Of a stretch of 64,000 bases of DNA, positions 23,850 to 32,664 are shown piece after piece. Position 1 is the first letter of the stretch, and each line of letters begins with the position of its first letter. The position numbers and the translations under genes are program-made. Under the pieces are notes generated by a model that was not told the DNA's origin, ran no database searches, and worked only from the letters and a program-made list of their open reading frames with translations. The stretch is from Streptomyces sp. NRRL F-6131. Lineage in GTDB: Bacteria > Actinomycetota > Actinomycetes > Streptomycetales > Streptomycetaceae. The stretch is taken from positions 62,001 to 126,000 of the forward strand of contig JOHN01000016.1 in NCBI GenBank assembly GCA_000719695.1. Direction: 5' to 3'.

Positions 23850-25067
23850 ATGACCCGGCGTGTTCTCACCCCCCGCAACCGGGGCTTCCTGTTCCTCGAC
23901 TCCCACCCGGCGGGCTGCCGCCAGTTGGTGACCGACATGTGGCAGGCCTGCCCCACCCCCACGGAGGCGCCGGAGGACGGCGGCGGCCCGGTGGCGCTGG
24001 TCATCGGCTCCTCCGCCGGCTACGGCCTCGCCGCCACCCTCGCGGGCCTCAAGCGCGCCGGCATCCGGGGCATCGCCATCGCCTTCGAGAAGGCCCCCAC
24101 CGAGCGCCGCACCGCCACCGCGGGCTGGTACCGCACCGCCGCCACCGCCGACCTCGCCCGCGCCGCCGGCCGGGACATGGTCTTCCTCAACGGCGACGCC
24201 TTCTCCGACGCGATGAAGGAGCAGGTCGCCGAGCTCCTGGAACGGCGCTTCGGCGGCCGGCTGGACCACCTGGTCTACTCGGTGGCCGCGCCCCGGCGCA
24301 CCGACCCCGACACCGGCACCACCTACGCCTCCGTCCTCAAGCCGATCGGCCGGGCGAACCGCACCAAGACCCTGGTCTTCGACGACGGGGGCGCCCCCGA
24401 GGTCCGCGAGGTGGAGTCCGGACCGGCCGAGGGCGACGACGTCGAGCAGACCGTGGCCGTGATGGGCGGCGCGGACTGGGAGCGCTGGATCGACCACCTG
24501 GCCGGCCGCGGTCTGCTCGCCGACGGCTTCAGCACCGCCGCCCTCTCCTACATCGGATCGCCGCTGACCGAGGCCATCTACCGGCAGGGCACCATCGGGG
24601 TGGCCAAGGCCCACCTGGAGGCGACCGCCCGGACCCTGGACGAGCGCCTCGGCAGGACGGTCCGCGGACGCGCCGTGACCTCCGTCAACGGCGCCGCCGT
24701 CACCCAGTCCTCCACCGCCGTTCCCGGCATCGCCCTCTACACCGGCCTGCTGCGCGGCGCCCTCGGCGAGGGCGTCGTCCCGCCGATCCACCAGCTCGCC
24801 GCCCTGTGGGACCAGCTCACCGGCACGGCCCCGCTCGCGCTGGACGACGAGGGCCGGATCCGGCTGGACACCTGGGAACTCACCGAGGAGGTCCAGGCCG
24901 CCGTCGCCGGGCGCTGGGAGGCCGCCACCACGGACACCATCGCCGAGCTCGCCGACCTCGACTGGTTCCGCGCCGAGGTCCAGCGGCTCTACGGCTTCGC
25001 CGTCCCGGGCGTCGACTACACCGAGCCGGTCGCCATCGATGTCCCCTGGCCCGGCGACGGCGCCTGA
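23850..25067 (+). CDS. fabV: Trans-2-enoyl-ACP/CoA reductase FabV
   Basis: A 405-residue NADH-dependent enoyl reductase of the FabV type, which reduces the enoyl intermediate in fatty-acid elongation or reversed beta-oxidation. The nucleotide-binding signature VIGSSAGYGLAAT, the AFEKAP and NGDAFSD segments, and the active-site Tyr-(8)-Lys pattern YRQGTIGVAK (residues 244-253) are all present; the last region LYGFAVPGVDYTEPV is also typical. FabV enzymes are naturally tolerant of triclosan. The ATG at 23850 begins MTRRVLTPRNRGF, the usual FabV start; the upstream extension is not family-like. It stands alone. Confidence 0.95.
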   Translation: MTRRVLTPRNRGFLFLDSHPAGCRQLVTDMWQACPTPTEAPEDGGGPVALVIGSSAGYGLAATLAGLKRAGIRGIAIAFEKAPTERRTATAGWYRTAATADLARAAGRDMVFLNGDAFSDAMKEQVAELLERRFGGRLDHLVYSVAAPRRTDPDTGTTYASVLKPIGRANRTKTLVFDDGGAPEVREVESGPAEGDDVEQTVAVMGGADWERWIDHLAGRGLLADGFSTAALSYIGSPLTEAIYRQGTIGVAKAHLEATARTLDERLGRTVRGRAVTSVNGAAVTQSSTAVPGIALYTGLLRGALGEGVVPPIHQLAALWDQLTGTAPLALDDEGRIRLDTWELTEEVQAAVAGRWEAATTDTIAELADLDWFRAEVQRLYGFAVPGVDYTEPVAIDVPWPGDGA

Positions 25068-25122
25068 GCCCGCCCGCGTCGACCGAACGGACCGATCCGG
25101 CCGGGCCTCCGAACCGGCCGGA

Positions 25123-25509
25123 TCAGCGCGGGGAGGCGGGCCGCAGGGACTCGATCCAGGTCCGGAAGTCCGGGGACTCGACCTCGAAGTCCTCCGGCCC
25201 CAGATCCCCCAGGTCGGAGGAGTACACGGCGGAGCTCGGATCGTCGGCGCGCAGGAGGAACCCGCGACCACCGCTGTCGTCGCCGACGAGGACGAAACCC
25301 GGTGCGTACCGCGCGACCTCGTAGGTGGCATTGCGCTCGCCGACGGACGCGGCCCCGTACACCGTGACACCCGCGTCGGTCATCAGACCGTCCGTCACCT
25401 CCCACCACGCCCGCAGCGGTTCCGGCAGGCCCGGCACGATCCCGGGCCCGTCGGTGGGGATGCGCCGCGGGAGCGCGGCGGGCGTCTCGGCGTTCACGAC
25501 GGCCATCAT
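25123..25509 (-). CDS. SMI1/KNR4 (SUKH) family protein
   Basis: A protein of about 128 residues with the SUKH pattern: LPEPLRAWWEVTDGLMTDAG near the start (LP..L..ww...dG), then YAPGFVLVGDDSGGRGFLLR, VYSSDLGDLGP and the terminal SPDFRTWIESL. In this superfamily such proteins serve as immunity proteins for toxins or as unrelated housekeeping adaptors. There is no adjacent toxin gene, so an immunity role is not supported. Start is at one of two adjacent ATG codons (25509 or 25506); the ribosome site is weak. Convergent with fabV. Confidence 0.75.
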   Translation of the reverse strand: MMAVVNAETPAALPRRIPTDGPGIVPGLPEPLRAWWEVTDGLMTDAGVTVYGAASVGERNATYEVARYAPGFVLVGDDSGGRGFLLRADDPSSAVYSSDLGDLGPEDFEVESPDFRTWIESLRPASPR

Positions 25510-25592
25510 GCCGCAGCGCACCGACGTCCGGGTGGCCCGGCGGGGGATCGCCCCCCGCCGGGCCACCGCTGTTCCTGGGACCGCCGACGGCG

Positions 25593-27533
25593 CTACAGGG
25601 TGCGCGTCAGATGGGTGGTGAGCAGCCGGGTGAAGCGGGCGGGGTCGGGAAGGTCACCGCCCTCGGCGAGCAGCGCGCTGCCGTACACCAGCTCGGCGAT
25701 CTCGGGCAGCGCCGGGTCCGCGGGATCCGCCGCGTGCGCCGTGCGCAGGCCGGTGATCAGCGGGTGGGTGGGGTTGAGCTCCAGGGTGCGCCTGACCGGG
25801 GGCATCTCCTGCCCGGTCGCCCGGAACATCTTCTCCAGGGTCGGCGAGATGTCGTCGGCGTCACCGACGATGCAGGCCGCGGAGGTCGTCAGCCGCGACG
25901 ACAGCCGCACCTGCTTCACCTGCTCGGACAGCGCCGTCGTCAGCCACGGCAGCAGGGCGACGAAGTCCTCCTCGCGCTTGGCCCGCTCGGAGTCCGCCTC
26001 CGCATCGCCGTCGGCCGGCTCGTCGAGGTCGACCTGGCCCTTGGCGATGGACTGCAGCCGGTGGCCGTCGAAGGCCGGGATCCGGTCGGCCCAGATCTCG
26101 TCGATCGGGTCGCTGAGGAGCAGCACCTCGTACCCCTTGGCCCGGAAGGCCTCCATGTGGGGGGAGTTCTCCACCGTCGCGCGGGTCTCCCCGGTCAGGT
26201 AGTAGATCGCGTCCTGGCCCTCCTTCATCCGCTCGACGTACGCGCGCAGCGTGGTGGGCCGCTCCGCGTCGTGCGTGGAGGGGAGCGACACCAGCTCCAG
26301 CAGGGCCTGGGTGTTGTCGGCGTCCTCGACCAGGCCCTCCTTCAGCACCCGGCCGAACTGGTCCCAGAGCTTGGCGTAGCGCTCGGCGTCGTCGGTCTGC
26401 GTGGTCTTGAGCGCGCCGAGGACCTTCTTGACCAGGCGCCGCCGCACGGCCTGGATCTGGCGGTCGTGCTGCAGGATCTCGCGGGAGATGTTCAGCGACA
26501 GGTCGTGGGCGTCCACCACTCCCTTGACGAAGCGCAGGTAGTTCGGCATCAGCGCTTCGCAGTCGTCCATGATGAAGACCCGCTTGACGTACAGCTGCAC
26601 GCCCCGCTTGGTCTCGCGGGAGAACAGGTCGAACGGCGCCTGGGCGGGGACGAACAGCAGCGCCTCGTACTCGAAGGTGCCCTCGGCCCGCATGTGGATG
26701 GTCTCGGCGGGCGGGAGCCAGTCGTGGCTGATCTGCTGGTAGAACTCGGTGTACTCGGCCTCGGTCACCTCGCTGCGCGGCCTGGCCCAGAGCGCCTTCA
26801 TCGAGTTGAGCGTCTCGACCGCGGGCTCCGCGTCGGCCCCGGCGTCACCGGCCTCGGCCCCGCCGGCTTCCGTGCGCTCGGCGGCCATCCGGATCGGCCA
26901 ACGGATGAAGTCCGAGTACTGCTTGACGATCTGGCGGATCTTCCACCCGGCCAGGTAGTCGGCCAGACCGTCCTCGCCGTCCACGGGCTTGAGGTGCAGG
27001 GTGACCGAGGTGCCCACCGGCAGGCCGTCGACGGCCTGGAGCTCGTAGGTGCCCTCGCCGTCGGACTCCCACTGGGTACCCGCGTCGGTACCGGCGCGGC
27101 GGGTGCGCAGGGTGACCCTGTCCGCGACCATGAACGCGGAGTAGAAGCCGACGCCGAACTGCCCGATCAGACTCTGCGCCGCGGCGGCGTCCTGCGACTC
27201 CTTGATCTTCTCCAGCAGCCCGGCGGTACCGGACTTGGCGATGGTGCCGATCAGGTCCACGAGGTCGTCGCGGCTCATGCCGATGCCGTTGTCACGGACG
27301 GTCAGCGTGCGGGCCTCGCGGTCGACCTCCAGGGCGATGTGCAGATCGGAGGTGTCGGCCTGGACGGTGGAGTCGACCAGCGATTCCAGCCGCAGCTTGT
27401 CCAGGGCGTCGGAGGCGTTCGAGATCAGCTCGCGCAGGAAGATGTCCTTGTTCGAGTAGATCGAGTGGATCACCAGCCGGAGCAACTGCCGGGTCTCGGC
27501 CTGGAATTCCAGCGTCTCGACACTACTGGCCAC
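25593..27533 (-). CDS. htpG: Molecular chaperone HtpG (Hsp90)
   Basis: A full-length bacterial Hsp90 of 646 residues. The GHKL ATPase domain is complete: LRELISNASDALDKLR (metal Asn), VRDNGIGMSRDDLVDLIGTIAKSGT, and GQFGVGFYSAFMVADRV. The middle domain includes the catalytic-loop region around LSLNISREILQHDRQIQAVRR, and a C-terminal dimerisation domain is present. Acts as a cytosolic dimeric foldase. The ATG at 27533 lies only 14 bp after the stop of a Ser/Thr kinase gene on the same strand, so the two are probably co-transcribed, an unusual partner for htpG. Confidence 0.97.
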   Translation of the reverse strand: MASSVETLEFQAETRQLLRLVIHSIYSNKDIFLRELISNASDALDKLRLESLVDSTVQADTSDLHIALEVDREARTLTVRDNGIGMSRDDLVDLIGTIAKSGTAGLLEKIKESQDAAAAQSLIGQFGVGFYSAFMVADRVTLRTRRAGTDAGTQWESDGEGTYELQAVDGLPVGTSVTLHLKPVDGEDGLADYLAGWKIRQIVKQYSDFIRWPIRMAAERTEAGGAEAGDAGADAEPAVETLNSMKALWARPRSEVTEAEYTEFYQQISHDWLPPAETIHMRAEGTFEYEALLFVPAQAPFDLFSRETKRGVQLYVKRVFIMDDCEALMPNYLRFVKGVVDAHDLSLNISREILQHDRQIQAVRRRLVKKVLGALKTTQTDDAERYAKLWDQFGRVLKEGLVEDADNTQALLELVSLPSTHDAERPTTLRAYVERMKEGQDAIYYLTGETRATVENSPHMEAFRAKGYEVLLLSDPIDEIWADRIPAFDGHRLQSIAKGQVDLDEPADGDAEADSERAKREEDFVALLPWLTTALSEQVKQVRLSSRLTTSAACIVGDADDISPTLEKMFRATGQEMPPVRRTLELNPTHPLITGLRTAHAADPADPALPEIAELVYGSALLAEGGDLPDPARFTRLLTTHLTRTL

Positions 27534-27547
27534 TCTGGGGTCCCCTT

Positions 27548-29317
27548 TCAGGACGAAGGCATGGCGGACGGTTGCGGCACGGGTCCGGGTGGATCCGTAC
27601 CGGCACCGGAATGGTAGGCGGCCGAACGCCCCCGCCGCTGGGACTCCCCCCGAACGTCCTCACCCCGAGCCCCGGTGTCGCAGGTCAGCCGGACCGTGAC
27701 GGTGTCCCGCACCCCTTCGGCCGTGGTGATCCAGAACTGGAGGTCGGCCGTGTACTCGTCGGCCGTTCCGCAGGCGAGGTTGAAGGGGTAGTCCACCCGC
27801 CCCGGTGTCACCCGGCCGTAGGCGGGGTGGGCGAAGTCGTGCTCCTCCTCACCGAAGCCCGAACCGTTCACGCCGGTGAAACCGAACCCCCACGCGTCCC
27901 CGGCGGGGGCGCTGTACAGGACGCTCAGGTACACCAGTCGGCCCTCGCGGTACGACGACACGTCGGTGATCACGGGAGCGGCCGGGTTCGCGGGGGCCGC
28001 GGTGCTCTCCGGGGCCCCGGAACCCTCCGAGGCCTCCACGGTCGCCGTGCCCGCCGCCGGCTCGGTGTGGGCCGGGCCCGCCGACGGGCGGTCGGCGTCC
28101 TGCGAGGCGGGCGTCCCCCGGGTCAGCAGGACCGCGACCAGCCCGGCGATCACCGCGACAACCACCGCCGCGACGATCACCATCAGCCGTTCGGTCCGTC
28201 GGCCGGGTCGGCCGGACCTGCCGGGTCTGCCGGGCCCTCCCTGAGCGTCCACCACCGTGCCGCCGCCGGGCCCCGGTCCGGGCCCCGGTCCGGGCGGCGG
28301 TGCGGGCGGCGGTGCGGGCGGCGGCACGGGTTGCGGCTCCGGTGCGGGCACCGGCGGCGGCACAGGGGGAACGGGCCGGGGGTCGTCCTGCGTCTCCGCC
28401 CCCTCCCCCTCGCCCGCCACCAGATCGAGCATCCGCCTCGCCCCGGCCGCCGTGATCCGCGCGTCCGGGTCCTTGCGCAGCAGGCCTTCGATGACGGGAG
28501 CGAGCGGCCCGGCGTGCTGCGGTACGGGCAACGGATCCGCGCTGATGGCCCGCAGAGTGCTCAACGTCGACGTCCGCCCGAACGGCGAACGACCCTCCAC
28601 GGCGGTGTACAGGGTCGCACCCAGGGACCACAGGTCCGAGGCGGGCACCGGCCGGTGGCCGTCCGCGCACTCGGGGGCCAGGTAGTCGGGTGATCCCACC
28701 AGCTCTCCCGGTCGGGTGAGCCCCGGCGCCCCCTCCAGCAGCGCGATGCCGAAGTCGGTGAGCACCACCCGGCCACCCCGCTCCAGCATCACATTGGCCG
28801 GCTTGACGTCCCGGTGCAGCACACCAAGCCGGTGCGCCTGCTCCAGCGCCGCCACCACGGCGGACCCGATCCGGGCCGCCTCCCGCGGCCGCAGCGTCCC
28901 CTCCTCCGCGAGGACGTCCGCGAGCGACCGTCCGTCGATCAGCTCCATGACGATCCACGGCCGGTCGTCCTGCTGGACGACGTCGTAGACCGTGACCACG
29001 CCCGGGTGCCCGATCCGTCCCGCTGCGCGGGCCTCCTGCCGCATCCGGGCGTACAGCACGGACCGGTCGTCCGGCGCCGGCCCCCGAACGTTCACCTCCT
29101 TCACCGCGACATAGCGGTCGATCACCTCGTCATGGGCCCGCCAGACGGTCCCCATGCCGCCACTGCCCAGCCGCTCGACCAGTCGGTACCGCCCGGCGAG
29201 CAGCCGACCGCCGTCCTCGCCCGAGCCGTCGTCGCCCGAGCCGTCGTCGACCGGTGGCTGCTGCATGCCCGTCCCTGTCCTGGGAGCCCCCGGCCCGGGA
29301 CCGGACCCGGCAGTCAT
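27548..29317 (-). CDS. Transmembrane Ser/Thr protein kinase with extracellular domain
   Basis: A PknB-type kinase of 589 residues. Kinase domain about residues 42-305: glycine loop LGSGGMGTVW, VAVKEV (Lys), catalytic loop VLHRDVKPANVML, DFGIALLEG, and YLAPECADG. A Pro-rich linker (about 320-365) leads to one membrane helix (LMVIVAAVVVAVIAGLVAVLL, near 385-405), then an extracellular part with a beta-rich domain (VITDVSSYREGRLVYLSVLY, LACGTADEYTADLQFWI). The extracellular fold is not PASTA. ATG 29317 is the outer start; ATG 29266 has a better-spaced purine-rich site and may be the true one. htpG follows after 14 bp. Confidence 0.9.
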   Translation of the reverse strand: MTAGSGPGPGAPRTGTGMQQPPVDDGSGDDGSGEDGGRLLAGRYRLVERLGSGGMGTVWRAHDEVIDRYVAVKEVNVRGPAPDDRSVLYARMRQEARAAGRIGHPGVVTVYDVVQQDDRPWIVMELIDGRSLADVLAEEGTLRPREAARIGSAVVAALEQAHRLGVLHRDVKPANVMLERGGRVVLTDFGIALLEGAPGLTRPGELVGSPDYLAPECADGHRPVPASDLWSLGATLYTAVEGRSPFGRTSTLSTLRAISADPLPVPQHAGPLAPVIEGLLRKDPDARITAAGARRMLDLVAGEGEGAETQDDPRPVPPVPPPVPAPEPQPVPPPAPPPAPPPGPGPGPGPGGGTVVDAQGGPGRPGRSGRPGRRTERLMVIVAAVVVAVIAGLVAVLLTRGTPASQDADRPSAGPAHTEPAAGTATVEASEGSGAPESTAAPANPAAPVITDVSSYREGRLVYLSVLYSAPAGDAWGFGFTGVNGSGFGEEEHDFAHPAYGRVTPGRVDYPFNLACGTADEYTADLQFWITTAEGVRDTVTVRLTCDTGARGEDVRGESQRRGRSAAYHSGAGTDPPGPVPQPSAMPSS

Positions 29318-29466
29318 CCTCCCCCGCGGGTGCTCGGCCGACCAGCCGCACTGGGCCGACCGGTCGGCGGCCGGCCCGGCCCGCTCCGCCCCTGCGCTCG
29401 CCCCTGCGCCCGCCCCTCGGCGTGCCGGAGCGGGGCGGGGGCGGCGGCGGACCGTACCGTCGGCGC

Positions 29467-30318
29467 ATGTCCTTCGGCCTGCTCGCGGCGCTGGCCGCCG
29501 CCCTGCTCACCGGGTCCGCCACCGTGCTCCAGGCGGTCGGGGCCCGTCGTGCCGCGGCCGGCCAGCCGCCCGGCGGGGCCGCCGCACTGGCCGGGGCGTT
29601 CCGGCAGTGGCCGTTCCTGGCGGGCGTCGGGATGGACATGCTGGGCTTCGGCGCCGAACTCCTCGCCCTGGACCGGCTCCCGCTGTACGAGGTCGAGGCG
29701 GTCCTGGCGTCGGCGCTGGCCGTGACCGCCGTCGGCGCGGCCCGGGTGCTGCACGTACGGCTGCGGCGCAGCGAGTGGGCCGGGGTGGCCGCCGTCTGCG
29801 CGGGACTCTGCGTCCTCGCGGTGAGCGCCGGCCGCGACGGTCCCGGCCGGGGCGGCACGGGGCTGCGGCTCGGCGTGCTGCTCGCCTCGGTGCTGCTGAT
29901 CGGCGCGGGCTGGGCCGTCGTCCGCTTCACCGACCACCGCCGCGCCCCGTTGCTGGGCCTGGTCGCCGGCCTTCAGTTCGGCGTGGTCGGCGTCGCCGTG
30001 CGCGTCCTGCCCGACGCCCGGCTGCCGGACATCCTCGCCCAGCCGGCCGCCTACGCGATCGCCCTCGCCGGGCTCGGCGGCTTCGCCGCCCTCACCTGGG
30101 CCATGCAGACCGGCTCGGTCACGGCGGCGACGGCGGCCATGGTGCTCGGCGAGACCCTGGGCCCGGCCGTCATCGGTGTTCTGCTGCTCGGCGACCACAC
30201 CCGCCACGACTACACCCCGCTCGCCGTCGCCGGGTTCGCGGCGGCCGTCCTCGGCGCCCTCACCCTGGCCCGCTTCGGCGACGCCGAACAACCGGCCGTG
30301 GCCGGGGCGGCGCACTGA
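29467..30318 (+). CDS. DMT/EamA-like integral membrane protein
   Basis: A 283-residue polytopic membrane protein with about nine hydrophobic segments, beginning MSFGLLAALAAALLTGSATV and including AVIGVLLLGD and YTPLAVAGFAAAVLGALTL near the end. The two-fold pattern and the GETLGPAVIGVLLLGD segment resemble the drug/metabolite transporter superfamily, but substrate-defining motifs are not recognisable. ATG at 29467 begins right at the first membrane helix; an upstream open extension is Pro/Arg low complexity. Divergent from the Ser/Thr kinase gene, so the 149 bp between them carry both promoters. Confidence 0.8.
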   Translation: MSFGLLAALAAALLTGSATVLQAVGARRAAAGQPPGGAAALAGAFRQWPFLAGVGMDMLGFGAELLALDRLPLYEVEAVLASALAVTAVGAARVLHVRLRRSEWAGVAAVCAGLCVLAVSAGRDGPGRGGTGLRLGVLLASVLLIGAGWAVVRFTDHRRAPLLGLVAGLQFGVVGVAVRVLPDARLPDILAQPAAYAIALAGLGGFAALTWAMQTGSVTAATAAMVLGETLGPAVIGVLLLGDHTRHDYTPLAVAGFAAAVLGALTLARFGDAEQPAVAGAAH

Positions 30319-30447
30319 GGGTCCGATCGGTCGGCCCCCGGGGGATCCGGAAGGAATTCGTTCGCAACCGATGCGGGAGTCAGCCGTCTCCCAAAGTGCA
30401 GGCCGTCGCAAGGGCCTGGCACATCACCTCTGGGGGGGAATCGAATC

Positions 30448-31083
30448 ATGCGCGCCCACTCCGCCGTGGCCACGGCCACCCTCACGGCCCTCGCCCTGGG
30501 CCTGTCCGCCGCCGCCTCGGCCACCCCGGCGCCGTCGCCCGCCGTTGTCGTGACCGTCGCGGCCGTCGACCCCGGCGAGGCCACCGCCCCGACCGGCTTC
30601 GTGCCGCTCGGCAGCCCCCGGCCGCCCGAGTCCCGCGACACCCGCGAAACTCCCGGCACCGGCACGGCCCGGCGGGCCCCGTCCTCCTACGCCCGTCCGC
30701 TCAGCCCGGGCGAGGGCTTCACCGTTCCGTTCTCCGGCGGGCAGGCGTTCCCCCCGCGCGAGTTCCTCGGCGTCCCCGCGGGCGCGACCGCCGCGGTGGT
30801 CGAGGTGACCGTCACCAACACCACCGAGGACGGCTACCTCACCCTCCGCGCGGACACGGACCCGTCGGGGACCTCGACCCCGTCCGTGCTGAACTTCCGG
30901 ACCGGCGAGACGGTCTCCCTCACGGTCACTGTCGCGCTCGCCCCGCGCCGGGTCACCACCGACCCGCAGATCAGCGTCTTCGGCCACGCGGGCCGCGCCG
31001 ATGTCGTGGTCGACGTCCTCGGCTACCACGTGGGCGGCACGGCCCCGAGGGCCGGAGGGACGGTCGCCGGCCGCATCGGTTGA
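30448..31083 (+). CDS. Secreted single-domain surface protein
   Basis: A 211-residue exported protein. Signal peptide residues 1-26 (VATATLTALALGLSAAASA). After a Pro-rich linker the C-terminal half is a beta-sandwich repeat often seen in actinobacterial surface proteins and amidases: FLGVPAGATAAVVEVTVTNT, GYLTLRADTD, VLNFRTGETVSLTVTVAL and ending ADVVVDVLGYHVGG. Here the domain stands alone with no catalytic partner. The ATG is preceded by a GGGGGGGAA purine run. A strong hairpin (31101-31137) follows the stop codon. Function unknown; cell-surface or extracellular location is inferred. Confidence 0.75.
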   Translation: MRAHSAVATATLTALALGLSAAASATPAPSPAVVVTVAAVDPGEATAPTGFVPLGSPRPPESRDTRETPGTGTARRAPSSYARPLSPGEGFTVPFSGGQAFPPREFLGVPAGATAAVVEVTVTNTTEDGYLTLRADTDPSGTSTPSVLNFRTGETVSLTVTVALAPRRVTTDPQISVFGHAGRADVVVDVLGYHVGGTAPRAGGTVAGRIG

Positions 31084-31100
31084 CCGGCCGCGCCGGCCCC

Positions 31101-31137
31101 GCCTCCCTCCCTGCGCACCCGGCCCGGGGAGGGAGGC
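31101..31137 (+). terminator. Hairpin terminator after secreted protein gene
   Basis: GCCTCCCTCCC (31101-31111) pairs perfectly with GGGAGGGAGGC (31127-31137), 18 nt after the upstream stop codon and 115 bp before the NlpC/P60 gene. Confidence 0.65.
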
Positions 31138-31251
31138 GGCGCGCCCCCGACGTGCCCTTTCGGGCCAGCCGTCGCGCCGGGCTGAACCCACGGACCTTGC
31201 CCGGCGTTCTTCCAGTGTCCAACCAGGCCACCCGAAGGAGCGCCCACCGCC

Positions 31252-32418
31252 ATGGGAAAGCGTCGCAAGCTCAGTCCCCCGAGCCGAACCCGCCTGGCGG
31301 TCCTCACCACCGCCATGGCCGGCGGCGCGGTCCTCGCCTCCGGCACGGCCCACGCCGAGCCCGCCCCCACCCTCGCCTCCGTCAAGGAGCAGGTGGACCG
31401 GCTGAACGAGGAGGCCGAGCAGGCGGTCGAGCGCTACAACGGCTTCCAGGAGAAGCAGCAGAAGCTCCAGGGCGAGGCCAACCGGCTCCAGGAGAAGGTG
31501 GCCCGCGGCCAGGAGGGCATGAACGAACTGCGCACCCAGCTCGGCGTGGTGGCCGCGGAGCAGTACCGCAACAACGGGATGGACCCGGGTCTCCAGCTGA
31601 TGCTGGACTCCGACCCGGCGGCCTACCTGGGGCGCGCCACGGTGCAGAACCAGGTCGCCGGCTCGCAGACGAACCTGCTCAAGCAGGTCCAGGGCGACCA
31701 GCGCAAGCTCGACCAGGAGCGCGCCGAGGCCACTGCCACCCTCGCCGAACTCGACGCCGTCGGTGCCTCGCTGACGGCGCAGAAGAACCAGGTCCAGGCG
31801 AAGCTCGCCGAGGCCCAGACCCTGCTCAACCGGCTCAGCGCCGACGAGCGCGCCAAGCTCAACGCCCAGGAGTCCGCCGAGAAGGCCAAGGCCGCGGCCC
31901 AGGCGGCCGCCGCCGCCGAGAAGGCGAAGGCCGCCGCCGCGAAGGAGGCCGCCGACAAGGCCAAGGAGTCCGCGGACAAGGCCAAGGCCGCCACCCCGCA
32001 GACCCCGACCGACCGGGCCTCCCGCGCCGCCGAGCCCACCGCCGCGAACACCCCGGCACCGCCGCCCGCCGGCGGACGCGGCGCCTCCGTCGTGCAGTTC
32101 GCCTACGCCCAGCTCGGCAAGCCCTACGGCTGGAGCAAGACCGGCCCGAGCAGCTTCGACTGCTCCGGTCTGACCGGCGCCGCCTACCGCTCGGCCAACG
32201 TCAGCCTCCCCCGCACCTCCCAGGAACAGTGGAAGGTCGGCACCCGCGTGGGCCGCGCCGACCTCCAGCCCGGCGACCTGGTCTTCTTCTACGACGACCT
32301 GCACCATGTGGGCGTCTACATCGGCGACGGCAAGATGATCCACGCCCCCCGGACCGGCAAGAACATCGAGGTCCTGCCGATCAGCGTCATGCCCTACATG
32401 GGCGCCGTCCGGCCGTAG
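31252..32418 (+). CDS. Secreted NlpC/P60 peptidoglycan endopeptidase
   Basis: A 388-residue cell-wall hydrolase of the RipA/RpfA-associated layout. Signal peptide about 1-35 (LAVLTTAMAGGAVLASGTAHA), a long coiled-coil region (about 45-210, Gln/Glu/Lys/Leu-rich), an Ala/Lys helix-forming linker (about 205-255), and a C-terminal NlpC/P60 domain (about 275-388). Catalytic Cys is in FDCSGLTGAAY, His in HHVGVYIGDG and the third polar residue His in MIHAPRTG. It cleaves D-Glu-mDAP-type stem peptide bonds in the family. ATG at 31252 follows an AAGGAG site 12 nt away. No c-di-AMP riboswitch was recognised upstream. Confidence 0.92.
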   Translation: MGKRRKLSPPSRTRLAVLTTAMAGGAVLASGTAHAEPAPTLASVKEQVDRLNEEAEQAVERYNGFQEKQQKLQGEANRLQEKVARGQEGMNELRTQLGVVAAEQYRNNGMDPGLQLMLDSDPAAYLGRATVQNQVAGSQTNLLKQVQGDQRKLDQERAEATATLAELDAVGASLTAQKNQVQAKLAEAQTLLNRLSADERAKLNAQESAEKAKAAAQAAAAAEKAKAAAAKEAADKAKESADKAKAATPQTPTDRASRAAEPTAANTPAPPPAGGRGASVVQFAYAQLGKPYGWSKTGPSSFDCSGLTGAAYRSANVSLPRTSQEQWKVGTRVGRADLQPGDLVFFYDDLHHVGVYIGDGKMIHAPRTGKNIEVLPISVMPYMGAVRP

Positions 32419-32446
32419 GTCCTCCCGTTCGGGTCACATCGTCCCC

Positions 32447-32506
32447 GGGGCTCGCCGGTCCGGGGCTCGCCCGTGCGAGGTTCGCCCGGCCGGGGTTCGC
32501 CCGGCC
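32447..32506. repeat. Four 15-bp tandem repeats (GGGGCTCGCCCGGCC-like)
   Basis: Units at 32447-32461, 32462-32476, 32477-32491 and 32492-32506 differ by one to four bases. They lie between the NlpC/P60 gene and the YVTN-propeller gene and may act in transcript 3' end formation, but no single clean terminator is formed. Confidence 0.75.
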
Positions 32507-32614
32507 GGGACGACGATCTCGAACGATCGCATTCCGCCCGCAAACAGGCAGAAGCGTCCACCATCTCTCATCCGATGAGCAGTCAAGAATTGTGCAGATA
32601 ACGTGATGTGTCAG

Positions 32615-32634
32615 TGCCCGGCCACGCGGCCGGG
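32615..32634 (+). promoter_or_regulatory. 8-bp hairpin in leader of YVTN propeller gene
   Basis: GCCCGGCC and GGCCGGGC form a perfect stem with an ACGC tetraloop, ending 30 nt before the ATG at 32665 and upstream of its GAGAGGTGGAG ribosome site. AT-richer sequence just before it (32570-32610) is the likely promoter area. It may be an mRNA-stabilising hairpin or attenuator. Confidence 0.45.
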
Positions 32635-32664
32635 CGGCTCGCACCCCCTAGAGAGGTGGAGTAC

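Noticed and set aside
25123..25509. SUKH protein as immunity protein of a polymorphic toxin
   Set aside because: No toxin-like gene lies next to it; neighbours are fabV and htpG.
31084..31251. c-di-AMP (ydaO) riboswitch before the NlpC/P60 gene
   Set aside because: Such riboswitches are common before cell-wall hydrolases in streptomycetes, but I could not find the conserved elements in this 168-bp gap, which contains a terminator instead.
29154..32606. Open frame of about 1150 codons on the plus strand
   Set aside because: It shadows the DMT-like, secreted and NlpC/P60 genes in a different frame.
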